From NCBI GenBank assembly GCA_008931825.1, contig QXVZ01007954.1, positions 5,387 to 30,059 on the forward strand: a stretch of DNA of 24,673 bases, written 5' to 3'. A program made the position numbers and the translations under genes. This document shows positions 9,319 through 22,132 of the stretch, piece by piece. How positions within the stretch are numbered: position 1 is the stretch's first letter; every line of letters starts with the position of its first letter. The notes below the pieces were generated by a model. The model was not told where the DNA came from. It ran no database searches and saw only the letters and a list, made by a program, of their open reading frames with translations. The stretch comes from Phallusia fumigata (Eukaryota > Chordata > Ascidiacea > Phlebobranchia > Ascidiidae).

Positions 9319-9456
9319 GACTTTGGGCCTGAAGGGAGGTTGGACTTCTCGTGCTGCAAGTTTTTCCCAGTTGATCATGCGGAAAAACAAGTGGTCCTGG
9401 ATGTCCTTTTTGTTGCCACTACACACTAGTCGTTTCGATGGGTGCTTCTGCAACAG
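9319..9456 (-). CDS. PRKCB: cPKC coding exon 16: end of kinase domain, last constant exon
   Basis: Encodes residues 568-613. It contains KHPSKRL, the [10 protein letters not shown] stretch and [11 protein letters not shown], after which the variable V5 tail begins. The acceptor chosen (gccacag) gives LLQKHP in phase; a second cag six bases downstream would remove two residues. The usual Gly after KRL is Val (Val578) here. It ends in phase 0 at gtaagt, so it can splice to either tail exon. Confidence 0.97.
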
Positions 9457-10430
9457 CTGTGGCAAAATAATTAAGAGGCTTGGTTTCATTGTGATTTAAG
9501 CACGGGTATCGGGTTTCATCGGGATCCTACTTCAGAACCGAGGTCCGCCAACCGCGGCAAAATCCCTCGCACAGGGCGCATTAAAAAATTCGCGATAAAT
9601 TGAAATACAGACGCAAATTGTCTTGCTTGCATATTAGCACAAAGTAGTGCAATATGAAACAGCACAAACTTTTGGGAAAATAATACAAAAATATTTGTTG
9701 ATAATAAGCAATATCCGGCCCTTCAACAAACAACATGCCCATCGACGATCGCAGATTTTGTCCTGTTTTACAGCAGATGTAAGGGACTTTCCCCCCGATG
9801 CTACAGTAAGCATTCGGCGATACTAAACATAATATTGCGCAAAACCCAAAGCTAAACATATTATGAGTTGGTGGAATTAAAATTTGGCAGGATATCCCGC
9901 CTATGGTGCGGACATCTCTGCGCGGATGAAGCAACCAAGCGTGCAGAACCGCGCGGCACCGCATATTAGCGCGTTGATGATGTTCCCTCGATGGCAAGGA
10001 CATATCCTCTACATATGGGTAATCAGGACATGAGTGCATCCTATCAACCATCGTACATCGTTTTTAACGATCCGATCCAGTGCAAAGACAGTCGGGGGAT
10101 TTGAAAAAAAATCGATCCGGCTCGGAGGGTCGATCGTTTGAAGGCTACGTGATTACTTTAATTAGCTGCGCATGGCTCAGTGCTTGTGAAACCGGGTTTC
10201 ATTGAACTGCTAATTTAGCAAAAAACAGCTAGGCTATCCCGACGGAATACATGGAATAGGACGAGGGGTAAGGACTTCGCATCGGACGTGGTTGATTGAT
10301 TAGGTTTGGCTTGCGATAAACACGATTTTTGAACCTAACTTTAGCGTTACCGACAATGTTTAAAAAACATTTTTAGAAAGATGTTTCAAAAGTTAGTTTG
10401 TTTAAGAAACATTTCTCTACGTGACAGTGC

Positions 10431-10647
10431 AACAAGAGAAAACATATCCAATTAGATATGGCCCAAGGTAAATCGCATCAAGGTATTTTTTTTAAATGAA
10501 CAATAGGATTATTGCATTTTGATGACCATAATTCTTTTAAAGTATTTTAATAACATGCAAAAGTGAATAAAAATCCGTATTTTACTGCTGTTTCAAGCCC
10601 TACTACAGGCACGTAGACTCAAACCACAGCACAAGGCGGTGTTTGTG
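10431..10647 (+). repeat. Duplication R3, first copy (217 bp)
   Basis: From aacaagagaaaacatatcc to ggcggtgtttgtg, ending at the N (10648). The second copy has the same length and differs at a handful of bases. Confidence 0.95.
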
Positions 10648-10648
10648 N

Positions 10649-10865
10649 AACAAGAGAAAACATATCCAATTAGACATGGCCCAAGGTAAATCGCATCAAG
10701 GTATTTTTGTTAAATGAACAATAGGATTATTGCATTTTGATGACCATAACTCTATTAAAGTATTTTAATAACATGCAAAAGTGAAGAAAAATCCGTATTT
10801 TACTGCTGTTTCAAGCCCTACTACAAGCACGTTGACTCAAACCACAGCACAAGGCGGTGTTTGTG
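10649..10865 (+). repeat. Duplication R3, second copy (217 bp)
   Basis: Begins immediately after the N with aacaagagaaaac. It differs by single-base changes only (for example gatatgg/gacatgg, gtgaataa/gtgaagaa) and then enters unique sequence. Confidence 0.95.
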
Positions 10866-11415
10866 ATTTGACGAACTGTCACAGAAACGGGAAGCCCGCT
10901 TTGGGACAGGTTATTGCGAGGTGCGCTTATACGTGCGGGTGAACCACACGGGCTGGCAGGTGGAGTGGAAACTGCTGTCGCAACGCGCCTTCAAGATTCA
11001 AAACACAAAATCGATTGACGTGTTCGACCGAGGCTTGCGAGCAATAAGAGGCCTTTCATACCGAGCAACATTTTTTGTGAAAGTTCAAAAAATGAATTTG
11101 GGTCGATCAGGATTGACCATAATCATAGTCTATAGTACGAAATGTGCGGAAAAAGGGCTGATTTTATCTCTCTAAAGGGGACGTAATTTTATGCTGGCAC
11201 CCACTTTCAACCATATACCACTTCATTAAACCCATCTCTGTTTTTCAGGACATAAAGTGCCACTTTAGCTGTTTAAACGCGTTTTTCGTACTTGCCCTGT
11301 GTTCGAGACCTCAAAAACCTAAGAAGTATTTTTTAAAGGTAAAATATTTCATGCAAGTGTGAAGGTAAATAGGTTTCACTGCAATACAAATGGTTCGCAC
11401 GTTTCCGTTTCTTAC

Positions 11416-11523
11416 CCCTTTGCATATGCCGACCGCCTCCTTCGACATGGATCTCGGGTAGGATACAGAATTCTCCATGATGGATTGGAAAAGTTCGTCC
11501 TCATCTTCACCATCGAATGGAGG
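11416..11523 (-). CDS. PRKCB: cPKC coding exon 15: kinase C-lobe
   Basis: Encodes residues 532-567, phase 0 on both sides. [17 protein letters not shown] and the [10 protein letters not shown] segment are typical of AGC kinases and nearly as in vertebrate PKCs. The acceptor is tcctgcag and the donor gtaaga. Confidence 0.98.
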
Positions 11524-12342
11524 CTGCAGGACAAACAGTCGGTTTCAGACAGTGCATGTCGATAGCATAAATATACAACGAACAATAGATGTGCTGTGAC
11601 TGCGACTGACACACTCACTGCTTTGAAAGCACCATGAAATTACGAACGTTTCAGTTTCGGTTCAATTTAGTTCACGGAGCCAGGAAATCAAAAACCATCT
11701 CGTGTTGTGACACATTTACTTGACGCCACAGAGCCATTGTTTCACACTTGCAACTCATACCGAACATTGGCGACTCGCTTTGCACCGGATTCAAAGCACG
11801 TACTAAAGAAGTCGGTATCTACGGACGTCCGTCGAAGAGGACGAACCGAAACTCACATTGCCCGACAACACTGAACTTATCGCTCCGTGAATCAGCGCCA
11901 TATCACCGATAAAATCTGTACTTGAGAGCAGGCAGTCGTCAAAATGACAAGACAGCCATCGAACTGAAATTGCGCTTTACCTAGTCGAGGCTACTAAGCA
12001 AAACACATCCTTTAGCTTGACACACATGTTCGTTGAGAGCTTTTGAATTAGATTCCTACATTGTAGCAAAACTTCAGGAATCGTTTAAAATCAGTGAATA
12101 CCATCGCAATCGATTTTTGACATGTTCGTTTAAATAGGTTTCAAACGAAGTTGCTGCGAGTTGGTCAAATACGGTTGAACGCAGGAAGCTTATATGACAA
12201 GCAGATATAAGTGGCATGAGAAAATGTATGTCATTGCTTCTTTAAAAAGCAATTCTAAAAGCGAGGGTCAAAGGGGTTTAATATTTAATAAAAAATCGTC
12301 GTATGTTCTGAAAACACATTAAGAAATCTGGCATATCTTCAC
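11524..12342 (-). other. Intron 14 of cPKC
   Basis: About 820 bases. I see no repeat, RNA or extra exon. Confidence 0.7.
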
Positions 12343-12423
12343 CTGTCCAGCAAGCATCTCATAGAGCAGAACGCCGTATGCCCACCAATCCACTGACTTC
12401 CCGTACGGCTCATACACGATGAT
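12343..12423 (-). CDS. PRKCB: cPKC coding exon 14: kinase C-lobe helix F
   Basis: Encodes residues 505-531, phase 0 on both sides. [20 protein letters not shown] is subdomain IX with the structural Asp of helix F. The acceptor is tttttcag and the donor gtgaag. Confidence 0.98.
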
Positions 12424-14372
<1,949 letters not shown>

Positions 14373-14435
14373 CTGTAAACAATCCCGCGGTCGTGAAGAT
14401 AGAAGAGTCCCAGGGCGATTTCAGCAGAGTAAAAC
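14373..14435 (-). CDS. PRKCB: cPKC coding exon 12 (63 nt): helix E of the kinase
   Basis: A short exon encoding residues 438-457 with split codons at both ends (Val437, Arg458). FYSAEIALGLFYLHDRGIVY is the alpha-E helix leading into the catalytic loop. The acceptor is tctacag and the donor gtaagg. It splits the catalytic YRD motif, with Arg458 formed across the intron. Confidence 0.97.
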
Positions 14436-15765
<1,330 letters not shown>

Positions 15766-15939
15766 CGCAGTTTGAAAGCAGGAATGCAACTGAGTGAGGA
15801 ATAAAGGTTTGTCGCCGAGAGCCAGAACCCGCTTTTCGATCATAGTGCACTCGACATCATCGTCCTGCACAATCACGTCCTTCTTAAGCACCTTGATGGC
15901 GTAAATTTCGTCTGTTCCCTTCCTCTCGGCCAGCAACAC
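15766..15939 (-). CDS. PRKCB: cPKC coding exon 10: kinase N-lobe
   Basis: Encodes residues 349-406, phase 0 on both sides. It contains YAIKVLKKD with the ATP-anchoring Lys364, then the alpha-C helix region ([13 protein letters not shown], with the partner Glu), and the [13 protein letters not shown] strand. The acceptor is ctgacag and the donor gtaagg. Confidence 0.97.
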
Positions 15940-16559
15940 CTGTCAGAGAAGCGCGTCACGCATTTGTTAAGGTTGCAGAGGAGGATTGAATTGAACAATA
16001 GTGTCAAACCGAGTGTATACCTGTGGTAGGGATGGCACAAAGTAGGATTTCGTTTATCAGTTATTTGAAAGTTATGCGCGTTATTTTCGGACGAGGAGAA
16101 AACAAATAAATTTGTTCTAGACGTAGAAAAACAAATACAAAACATGATTGCTATTAATTTTAAAGCATCCGCCGTGCTGTGGGATCTCTTTAATTATTGT
16201 AAAGCCAAAAGATGTGTGATTCTGAAAAACTATTTTGTGATAATCTAGAGTACCTAATTATGTTACAATGTGCATCTCCACTCACAGCGTGTGCGGTTGT
16301 GGGGCTTAAGGAACGTAGGGAGAAAACCAAATTTTTGCAGGATCAAGATACGCCGAAGGCAAAAAAATCGTCGTGTAAAGATTAAGGGAGAATGCTTTGA
16401 ACCCTAAATGACGCATGTTTGCTTACTAGCTGAAGTGGCGGCAGATTATGAAACGAAACTAATGTTAACAAACAACTGGAGCGATAAACCACTGAGTTGG
16501 CTGGCGAGCGGTTGTGTTTATTGTACGGTTTACACTGAACCGCATTCCACAAAGGTTAC
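15940..16559 (-). other. Intron 9 of cPKC
   Basis: 620 bases without a supported feature. Confidence 0.7.
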
Positions 16560-16712
16560 CTTTCCGAAGCTTCCGCGTCCCAATACGTGCAGAAAATGAA
16601 AATCTGAAGGTTTGATGTTTTGAAATTGTTTGCTTCCTGGCGTCTGGCGATTTTGTTCAATTCTGTTTTTTCGTGCCTCCTCGCGCTCCCGTTCCTCCTC
16701 GATTCTTTGATC
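16560..16712 (-). CDS. PRKCB: cPKC coding exon 9: charged hinge and kinase glycine loop
   Basis: Encodes residues 298-348. The first about 25 residues are a highly charged run (EEEREREEARK…) likely to be helical or coiled-coil, replacing the usual less charged V3 hinge. The kinase domain starts at about residue 335 with FHFLHVLGRGSFGK, the ATP-binding glycine loop (Gly342, Gly344, Gly347). The acceptor is gcgcag, the donor gtaacc, phase 0 on both sides. Confidence 0.96.
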
Positions 16713-18520
16713 CTGCGCAACGGACATGAACAATGTCAAAAATTTCCAAGCAGTCCTGGCAACGATTGTATTTTTCAGCGAATTTTTAAGCTCCCATTCC
16801 AGAGAATTACATGCAAAAAGCCTATGGCTTCAAAATTCACAACCACGCGATTTCGGATTGTAACACATGCATAAAGGTACCGACTCTATAATGGCACTGA
16901 AAGTGGACAATGATTTACCAATAGACCGAGGTATATGCTGGCCTGAAATTTGTCAGCGTTTTTGTGTACACTACAACACAGACAGAGAAAGTTTTAGTAC
17001 GTGATGGAATATAAACTCACGAATACAGCTCTTACTCATCCGACGCTTTACCTTCAGAGCTACACAAATTGCACGTTGGACATAAAACATAACTCTTGTC
17101 TGCTGCTGAACCCAAGGCATACATAACTTTATTGTAATGTATGATGTTGCAGTGAATGATGGTTGAACACAAGATTTCGGAAACAGTGGTAGTAGAAATG
17201 CATTTGAAGATGGTTAGGCGGCTCAGGTTTGCCCTTTTAGGCGTTTGCGTGCAAGCAAATCAAACGCAAACGCGCAACCGGGGCTTCTTCAAGACTGATC
17301 AATGAACGCCGCAAATATTAGGCGAACGATCAATTATTAATGCTGCATCGTCGCGTCTGCGCACAAGCAAGGCACTGGCGTACGATTAAAGCAAAATTAA
17401 ACCGGTCAATAATGGTTGCGAGCATGTGACTGGCGTCAGAAAAGTCGTGCAACACCAATCACATTTCAGATATCTGTGACCTACCAGTGACTTACCCAGA
17501 ACGGGTTTCGACTATAAGTTGCAGTTTGAAAAAATGAAACTGGCCAATGAAGTCATGTACAATTTTGAAACTGAAATTTCAGATTACAGAAAAAAACAAA
17601 ACCCGTTTCCTGCGTAAGTCACCGCTTCAAGGCGCAATTGGGCGTTAATAATTACAAGTCTGCTACAATGCAGCACGAAGATATGCCACTGTGAGTAATT
17701 AACGTTTGATTGTTGCTAATGAAAGTGTCCTTACCCTAGAAGCGTCGACGGTCGATTCTATCTGAGAATATTGGAGCACACATAATTAGCACGCCAAAAA
17801 ACATTAGCACAGCTGCAGCTTGAACGTTATGGCCCATTGTACCTTGGCGCGCTGCTGCAATTATTCTCTTTATAATCAGGGTTAATTAATATGCATACGG
17901 TAAAAAAAGGTTTGCTTGTATAGCCAAAGACTTAAGCCCTGCAAACATGCACGGCTCAGTACGATCAGCGGTTTTTTAGCGACTTTCAAGCAGTCACAAG
18001 TGGCAAAGACAAACACAGGTATTAGCCTTCACCGACAAGAATATGTATTACGTTTTGGAACAGGTTTTAAACATGCTCGTTGAGATGATCAAAAAATCTA
18101 CACTGAACAAGACACCTGATTTGAGAACCCGCTTTTAGCGTACAAAGTCGTGCATGTACAAACACTAGGAACAAAAATGCTAAGAAACAATGCCATAAGG
18201 TAGCTCTATCTATCCAGGAAATTAGCCTGTAATTGCGGCTTGCCACAACGGAAATGACGGACCATGCAAATACAAGGCACCAAAAGCTGGTATTTTACCT
18301 TGGAATTGTTCAGGAGGCTTGTTAGCAATTAACCTGGCATCCTCCCATCACAGAACAATAAGTTTTTGCCCGTTGTCACTTGCATGGGGGTTTAATGACA
18401 CCAATGATGTAGCATTATACACATGATGTTGGTTAGAGTATTGCTAATTACGATGAATGTGCATGGCACCGCACAACACACATTGACAGGACAAACGATC
18501 AATAGTAATTAAAGGCCAAC
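16713..18520 (-). other. Intron 8 of cPKC (hinge intron)
   Basis: About 1.8 kb separating the regulatory half from the kinase half of the protein. It contains a foldback element (17487-17622) and no exon I can support. Confidence 0.7.
17487..17622. mobile_element. Small foldback/MITE-like element, 136 bp
   Basis: Terminal inverted repeats of about 22-24 bp: the left end gtgacttacccagaacgggttt (17487-17508) matches the complement of the right end (17599-17622) apart from a 2-base indel and one mismatch. The inside is AT-rich with no frame. I cannot see a clear target duplication, so the superfamily is open. Confidence 0.6.
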
Positions 18521-18642
18521 CTCAAGTTGCTTGGTCAGGGCGTCCATCTCTTCACCCTCTTCAAGAATTGGAACATTGTAAAACTCGCCCTCTTGCTGGC
18601 TAAGTAGTTTATACCAGCCCTTGATTGGCGACTTCATCAATT
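18521..18642 (-). CDS. PRKCB: cPKC coding exon 8: end of C2 and start of the V3 hinge
   Basis: Encodes residues 258-297 (codon 257 is split, giving Glu). [17 protein letters not shown] is the classical end of the PKC C2 domain, followed by the acidic linker [14 protein letters not shown]. It ends in phase 0 before a non-consensus donor, gttggc. The acceptor is gtggtag. Confidence 0.93.
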
Positions 18643-18710
18643 CTACCACAGGAGAAAAATCGAGTTTTAAGCGTGTTGAGAATCAGCAGAGGGTGAAAGA
18701 TCATACAGAC

Positions 18711-18817
18711 CTGAAATTCCGAACGACAGCGATCCCATAAAATCATTTGCTGAAGTTCGATCCCAATCCCACACTTCGACCAGAAGTCTACGATCCTTAT
18801 CAGAATCTTTAAGTGGA
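18711..18817 (-). CDS. PRKCB: cPKC coding exon 7: C2 calcium-binding loop 3
   Basis: Encodes residues 222-256 plus one base. [16 protein letters not shown] carries the remaining C2 calcium ligands Asp238, Asp240 and Asp246. Two nearby AGs could serve as acceptor (…tag and …cag, 3 bases apart, a NAGNAG-like site); the cag gives the alignment length expected for the family, the other would add one Ser. The donor is gtctgt, a weaker site than elsewhere in the gene. Confidence 0.95.
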
Positions 18818-19023
18818 CTGCTATTCAAAATATTGTTTAAAAGTTTGTGGCAATGCTTGTGAAAAATGTTTTTCGCAATTGGTGAATTTAAAATCTTGTA
18901 TGATAGCCAGGTTAAGGCATTGGAATTGCCTGTTTGCAAAAACATGCAAGGGATTCCAAAAATGCGTATAGCCTTTAAATGTTGTCACTTTTAACAGCGC
19001 AAAGTACACTGATCCGGACTCAC

Positions 19024-19189
19024 ATTACGAGAGTTTCATTCCAATGGGGGTTAAGATTCTTCTCGATTGTCGTAGTTTTTCGTTTCGATCTCTGACCATC
19101 GTGCTTTTCCGCTGGGATCAGCTTGATTTTCACATAAGGATCAGAAAGACCGTTGGGATCCATTGGTGCGAGATTCTTTCCTTGTTGGA
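19024..19189 (-). CDS. PRKCB: cPKC coding exon 6: C2 calcium-binding loop 1
   Basis: Encodes residues 167-220 with split codons at both ends (Val166, Ile221). It contains [12 protein letters not shown], whose Asp176 and Asp182 are the first two Ca2+-coordinating aspartates of a type I C2 domain. The downstream K/R-rich strand (KRKTTT) corresponds to the lysine-rich PIP2/PS-binding face. NPHWNETLV closes the segment. The acceptor is attcag and the donor gtgagt. Confidence 0.97.
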
Positions 19190-19878
19190 CTGAATGACAT
19201 CAAGCAGATTATTGATTGGACACTTGGGTGGGATTAGGCCTTTTCACAGGCGTGGCACCGCAGATGCCACGTCTTCTGTTTTCTTATTTAGCGCATGAAA
19301 AGCCGCGCGATTCACGTGATAAAAACGCATACACGCATTGTTGTACATTCGTGGTATAATAGTAGTTGCCTTGCTGACGTAAGCCTTTTCCTTACAAACG
19401 TTTTCCCACCCTTGCAGTTTGCACGCAACGCCCGCACGTCTGCGATGATTTAAGGGTAATTACCCTTGCTTACAGGAAATGCAACAAAAGGGTGATTCTT
19501 GATGTGAAAAATGGTTCTCTCGTTGTTGTTTTGTAACTTGCGATTTTGCATGTCATTCTGCTAACACTAATAAGACAGGGATTCAAAACAACTATTCAAG
19601 AATAGCCAGCTATTCCAGAACAAACATTTCTGCTGCAAATACATTTGTGTGTTTTTTTGACAGGGAATAAAATCGAATACAAAGTTATCACAATCACACA
19701 TTGGTAGTTTAAAAATAATTTGTTTTTAAGTCGGTTTTAATTTCACTAATCAGTGAAGTAGAAAAAACATCAACAAAAAGCTGCCACACCTCATGTAAGA
19801 AAGGAAAGGAATTTAAACTACAAAAAAGATATTATTGGTATGTATGTTTCATAGGGCTTGAGTTGAAAAAAAGCTTAC
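19190..19878 (-). other. Intron 5 of cPKC
   Basis: 689 bases. The fall in CpG density lies inside this intron, at about 19.5 kb. There is no gene or repeat otherwise. Confidence 0.65.
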
Positions 19879-20007
19879 CAACAACAGTTAGCTTTCCATT
19901 CTGGATGTTGACCTGGAGATACAAGCGACCTCTCTTCTCGGTGTGGTCTCTACCACATGTAGGTGGAACGTTTTGGATACATCTCTTGTGAAAGTTTAAG
20001 TTGCATG
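19879..20007 (-). CDS. PRKCB: cPKC coding exon 5: end of C1B, start of C2
   Basis: Encodes residues 124-165 (codon 123 is split, giving Ser). It completes C1B with Cys124, His129, Cys132 and Cys140, then opens the C2 domain with the beta-strand [17 protein letters not shown]. The acceptor is ttaacag and the donor gtaagc, leaving phase 1. C2 binds Ca2+ and acidic phospholipid and recruits the kinase to the plasma membrane. Confidence 0.96.
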
Positions 20008-20404
20008 CTGTTAAAACAAAAGCAACACAGTCAAAACCTGTTTTGTTCAATTGTCAGTGATTACCATCAAAGTCATATTTCATGCTCCATTTTTATTAGC
20101 AATGTCCGGGAAAAACGTTTTGATTGATTGATTTATTGTCTATCGACAAGGAAATGTACTTTGGCAGCACCCATATTATACAAACTGGTTTACCTAGTAC
20201 CAACAATTTCAACCTTAACACTTTTGCTAGTGTGATATACTGGACGCAGATTTTGTTACAGGGAACAACAATTGCATTTTGTCACACCAAAATGTTTAAT
20301 TCAAATGTGTTCAATTATGTATTGTGCACAGAATACTTCTGCCAAAGATTTTATCGGACTTCAACAACAGCAGGATAACCTGAATATTAAACAGGCACAC
20401 TCAC
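20008..20404 (-). other. Intron 4 of cPKC
   Basis: 397 bases, AT-rich, nothing supported. The plus-strand 84-codon open frame is chance. Confidence 0.7.
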
Positions 20405-20516
20405 ATTGACATTTCATGCCTTGTCTCATCAAACCATACAGCAACGATCCACAGTGATCACAGAATGTTGGTGACGCATATGAGGCAACCCTGAAGTTGT
20501 GTTCTAATTTGGTGCC
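20405..20516 (-). CDS. PRKCB: cPKC coding exon 4: first part of C1B
   Basis: Encodes residues 86-122 plus one base. It holds C1B ligands His91, Cys104, Cys107 and Cys121; [15 protein letters not shown] is a hallmark of classical PKC C1B. Two candidate acceptors exist. The one at 20517 (tatgacag) is used here because it gives phase 0, matching the upstream donor; a closer AG (attag) would break the frame. The donor is gtgagt. Confidence 0.96.
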
Positions 20517-20589
20517 CTGTCATATAGGTAGAAAAAAACAAGGATCTCAAACTGTGGTTTGATAAGGGCATGTAGTAAAAACTACTTAC

Positions 20590-20669
20590 TGGGCTTTGTT
20601 CTGTGTCAGCGCCAGGGCATTCAAATGAGACAAATTCATGACATCGTTTATGCACTGTATATCCACAAA
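20590..20669 (-). CDS. PRKCB: cPKC coding exon 3: end of C1A
   Basis: Encodes residues 60-85 (codon 59 is split, giving Ile). It carries C1A ligands Cys60, His65, Cys68 and Cys76, completing the pattern H-x12-C-x2-C-x13-C-x2-C-x4-H-x2-C-x7-C without deviation. The HKRCHEFV and CPGAD stretches are typical of conventional PKCs. The acceptor is ttttcag, the donor gtaagt, and the exon ends in phase 0 in the C1A-C1B linker (DTEQSP). Confidence 0.96.
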
Positions 20670-21229
20670 CTGAAAAGAAGCAAAGTAGATACATTAACCG
20701 CGTTGACTGTAAGAGGTTGATGGGTTTAAACCTTTGACTTTACAGTTACTACTTTGTGAAATCTCATTTTTAATTTGTTGATTTTTTTGAGCAGGATACG
20801 CAGTTAAATATTTCCAGGTATTAAATTCTCATAGTTGTCTCGAAAAGTTCTGTAACTGTTTTTACCTTATGGAAATATATTTTGGTACAATGCAAATTGA
20901 AAGTTCTGTATATTTCCTGACATATAGATAACGTTAGCTACTTTTCAAAAATATACTACAAAACATTTAACACAGCAGTTACAATGCAATAGTTGCTAAT
21001 TAATCAAAAAATAAACTAGGTTGGGCATAATCACTATCCAGAAGTGATGGCATACCCAGTTGACTTGCAATAGACTAAAAAAACAACTTCCGTGTCAGTG
21101 TCATCATACATTGAAACCGCCTTTTTAATTGATGCTGATTTAGGAAACACCAATTACCATTAGGCTGATACAAGAGCAAATTCAGACATAAAATCACCTA
21201 ATCTGATAAAAATATTTTTTTAAACTTAC
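20670..21229 (-). other. Intron 2 of cPKC
   Basis: 560 AT-rich bases without a supported feature. Confidence 0.7.
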
Positions 21230-21261
21230 TTAGACACTGGTATCCTTGTTTTCCAAATCCC
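21230..21261 (-). CDS. PRKCB: cPKC coding exon 2 (32-nt micro-exon in C1A)
   Basis: This 32-nt exon completes Trp48, encodes GFGKQGYQCL (residues 49-58, with zinc ligand Cys57) and ends with one base of codon 59. The acceptor is a T-run ending in ag; the donor is gtaagt. GFGKQG is the lipid-binding loop signature of the PKC C1A domain. The exon is too short for ORF or generic gene finders; homology and phase fit on both sides support it. Confidence 0.95.
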
Positions 21262-21971
21262 CTAAAAAAAGCAAATTAGGATTATTTAAGGATAAAATTA
21301 TTACTAAATAGCAATTGTCTAAGGCATAGCAAACAGACCAAAAGGCATACAAATAAAATTGCATGGTACAATGTAACTTTGTCCTATCACAAACAAAGCA
21401 TATTCCTTTGTAGTTATTATGGCTGACAGATGATTGCACAAACATTGACATCATTGTGACCTTATGTCGCTTCAATTACTTACACAAGGTCCTGCATTGA
21501 TCACCAAGGAAGTCGCAAACACATACCCACCACAATGCAATCAATACACATATGGCATATTCATTACTGTACATGTTAAATTGACAGGTAATGTAAACAG
21601 AAAAGAAAATCAAGATACTCTTATAAAATAACCAAGTGTATATCATCACTTCAACAAAAAGCAAATCTTGTGAAATTGTTTTAAACGGTTTACTGCCCTG
21701 TATGTCGAAACAGATTATTGAAACCTTTAGTGGCATAACTGTGTGGGTAGTGATTTAATATATTTTCGAAAGGCACATCCAATTTTTCGAACAAAATTTG
21801 GCCAAATATTTGACCGACATTTGCAAGAGAAACACACCATTAAACATGGAAATGACATGCAATTTTTTAAAAATTGGTTCAAAATTTATAATCATTTGCC
21901 TAAAATTGTATTGAAGATCAGAAAGATTCATTGTTGCTCAATGCCCAACGTGTTTGTAGTGCACCACTTAC
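21262..21971 (-). other. Intron 1 of the cPKC coding region
   Basis: 710 AT-rich bases without a supported feature. Confidence 0.7.
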
Positions 21972-22114
21972 CAACAAAATCCAGTGCAGTGAGCACAGAA
22001 AGTTGGTTGCTTGAAAAATCGTGGAGAAAACTCATGGCATTTCACCTTGTGCACCTTCTGTCGCAGTGCTCCCTTGCGAGCAAATCCCTTAAAGTTGGTA
22101 CCACCTTCACTCAT
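21972..22114 (-). CDS. PRKCB: cPKC coding exon 1: start, pseudosubstrate, first half of C1A
   Basis: Encodes residues 1-47 plus two bases of codon 48. The start ATG (22112-22114) is preceded by 18 exonic bases and a splice acceptor (ttcag) ending at 22133. The frame is also open upstream through V-I-R-K-T-T, but this Met gives the usual short N-terminus. The pseudosubstrate [10 protein letters not shown] is at residues 11-20, with Ala16 where a substrate would carry Ser/Thr; it holds the kinase inactive until C1 and C2 engage membrane. The C1A zinc ligands His27, Cys40 and Cys43 follow. The segment between pseudosubstrate and C1A (QK-VH) looks one residue shorter than I recall for vertebrates. 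The donor is gtaagt. Confidence 0.96.
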
Positions 22115-22132
22115 GGTTGTTTTTCTGATCAC
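22115..22132 (-). other. 18-nt 5' leader between splice acceptor and cPKC start codon
   Basis: A good acceptor (pyrimidine-rich stretch, then atgttcag) lies only 18 bases before the ATG. The mRNA must therefore receive its 5' end from an upstream non-coding exon or from a trans-spliced leader, as is common in tunicates. I found no convincing promoter or first exon in the 2 kb upstream. Confidence 0.6.

Larger units (their letters stand above)
9457..11415 (-). other. Intron 15 of cPKC
   Basis: About 2 kb holding the R3 duplication and a 156-codon minus-strand open frame (9581-10051) of unknown meaning. Its N-terminal 60 residues look less random than the rest but match nothing I know. There is no splice-supported exon. 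Confidence 0.65.

Noticed and set aside
20502..20516. Closer acceptor (attag) for exon 4
   Set aside because: It would shift the frame relative to the phase 0 donor of exon 3; the upstream tgacag restores C1B perfectly.
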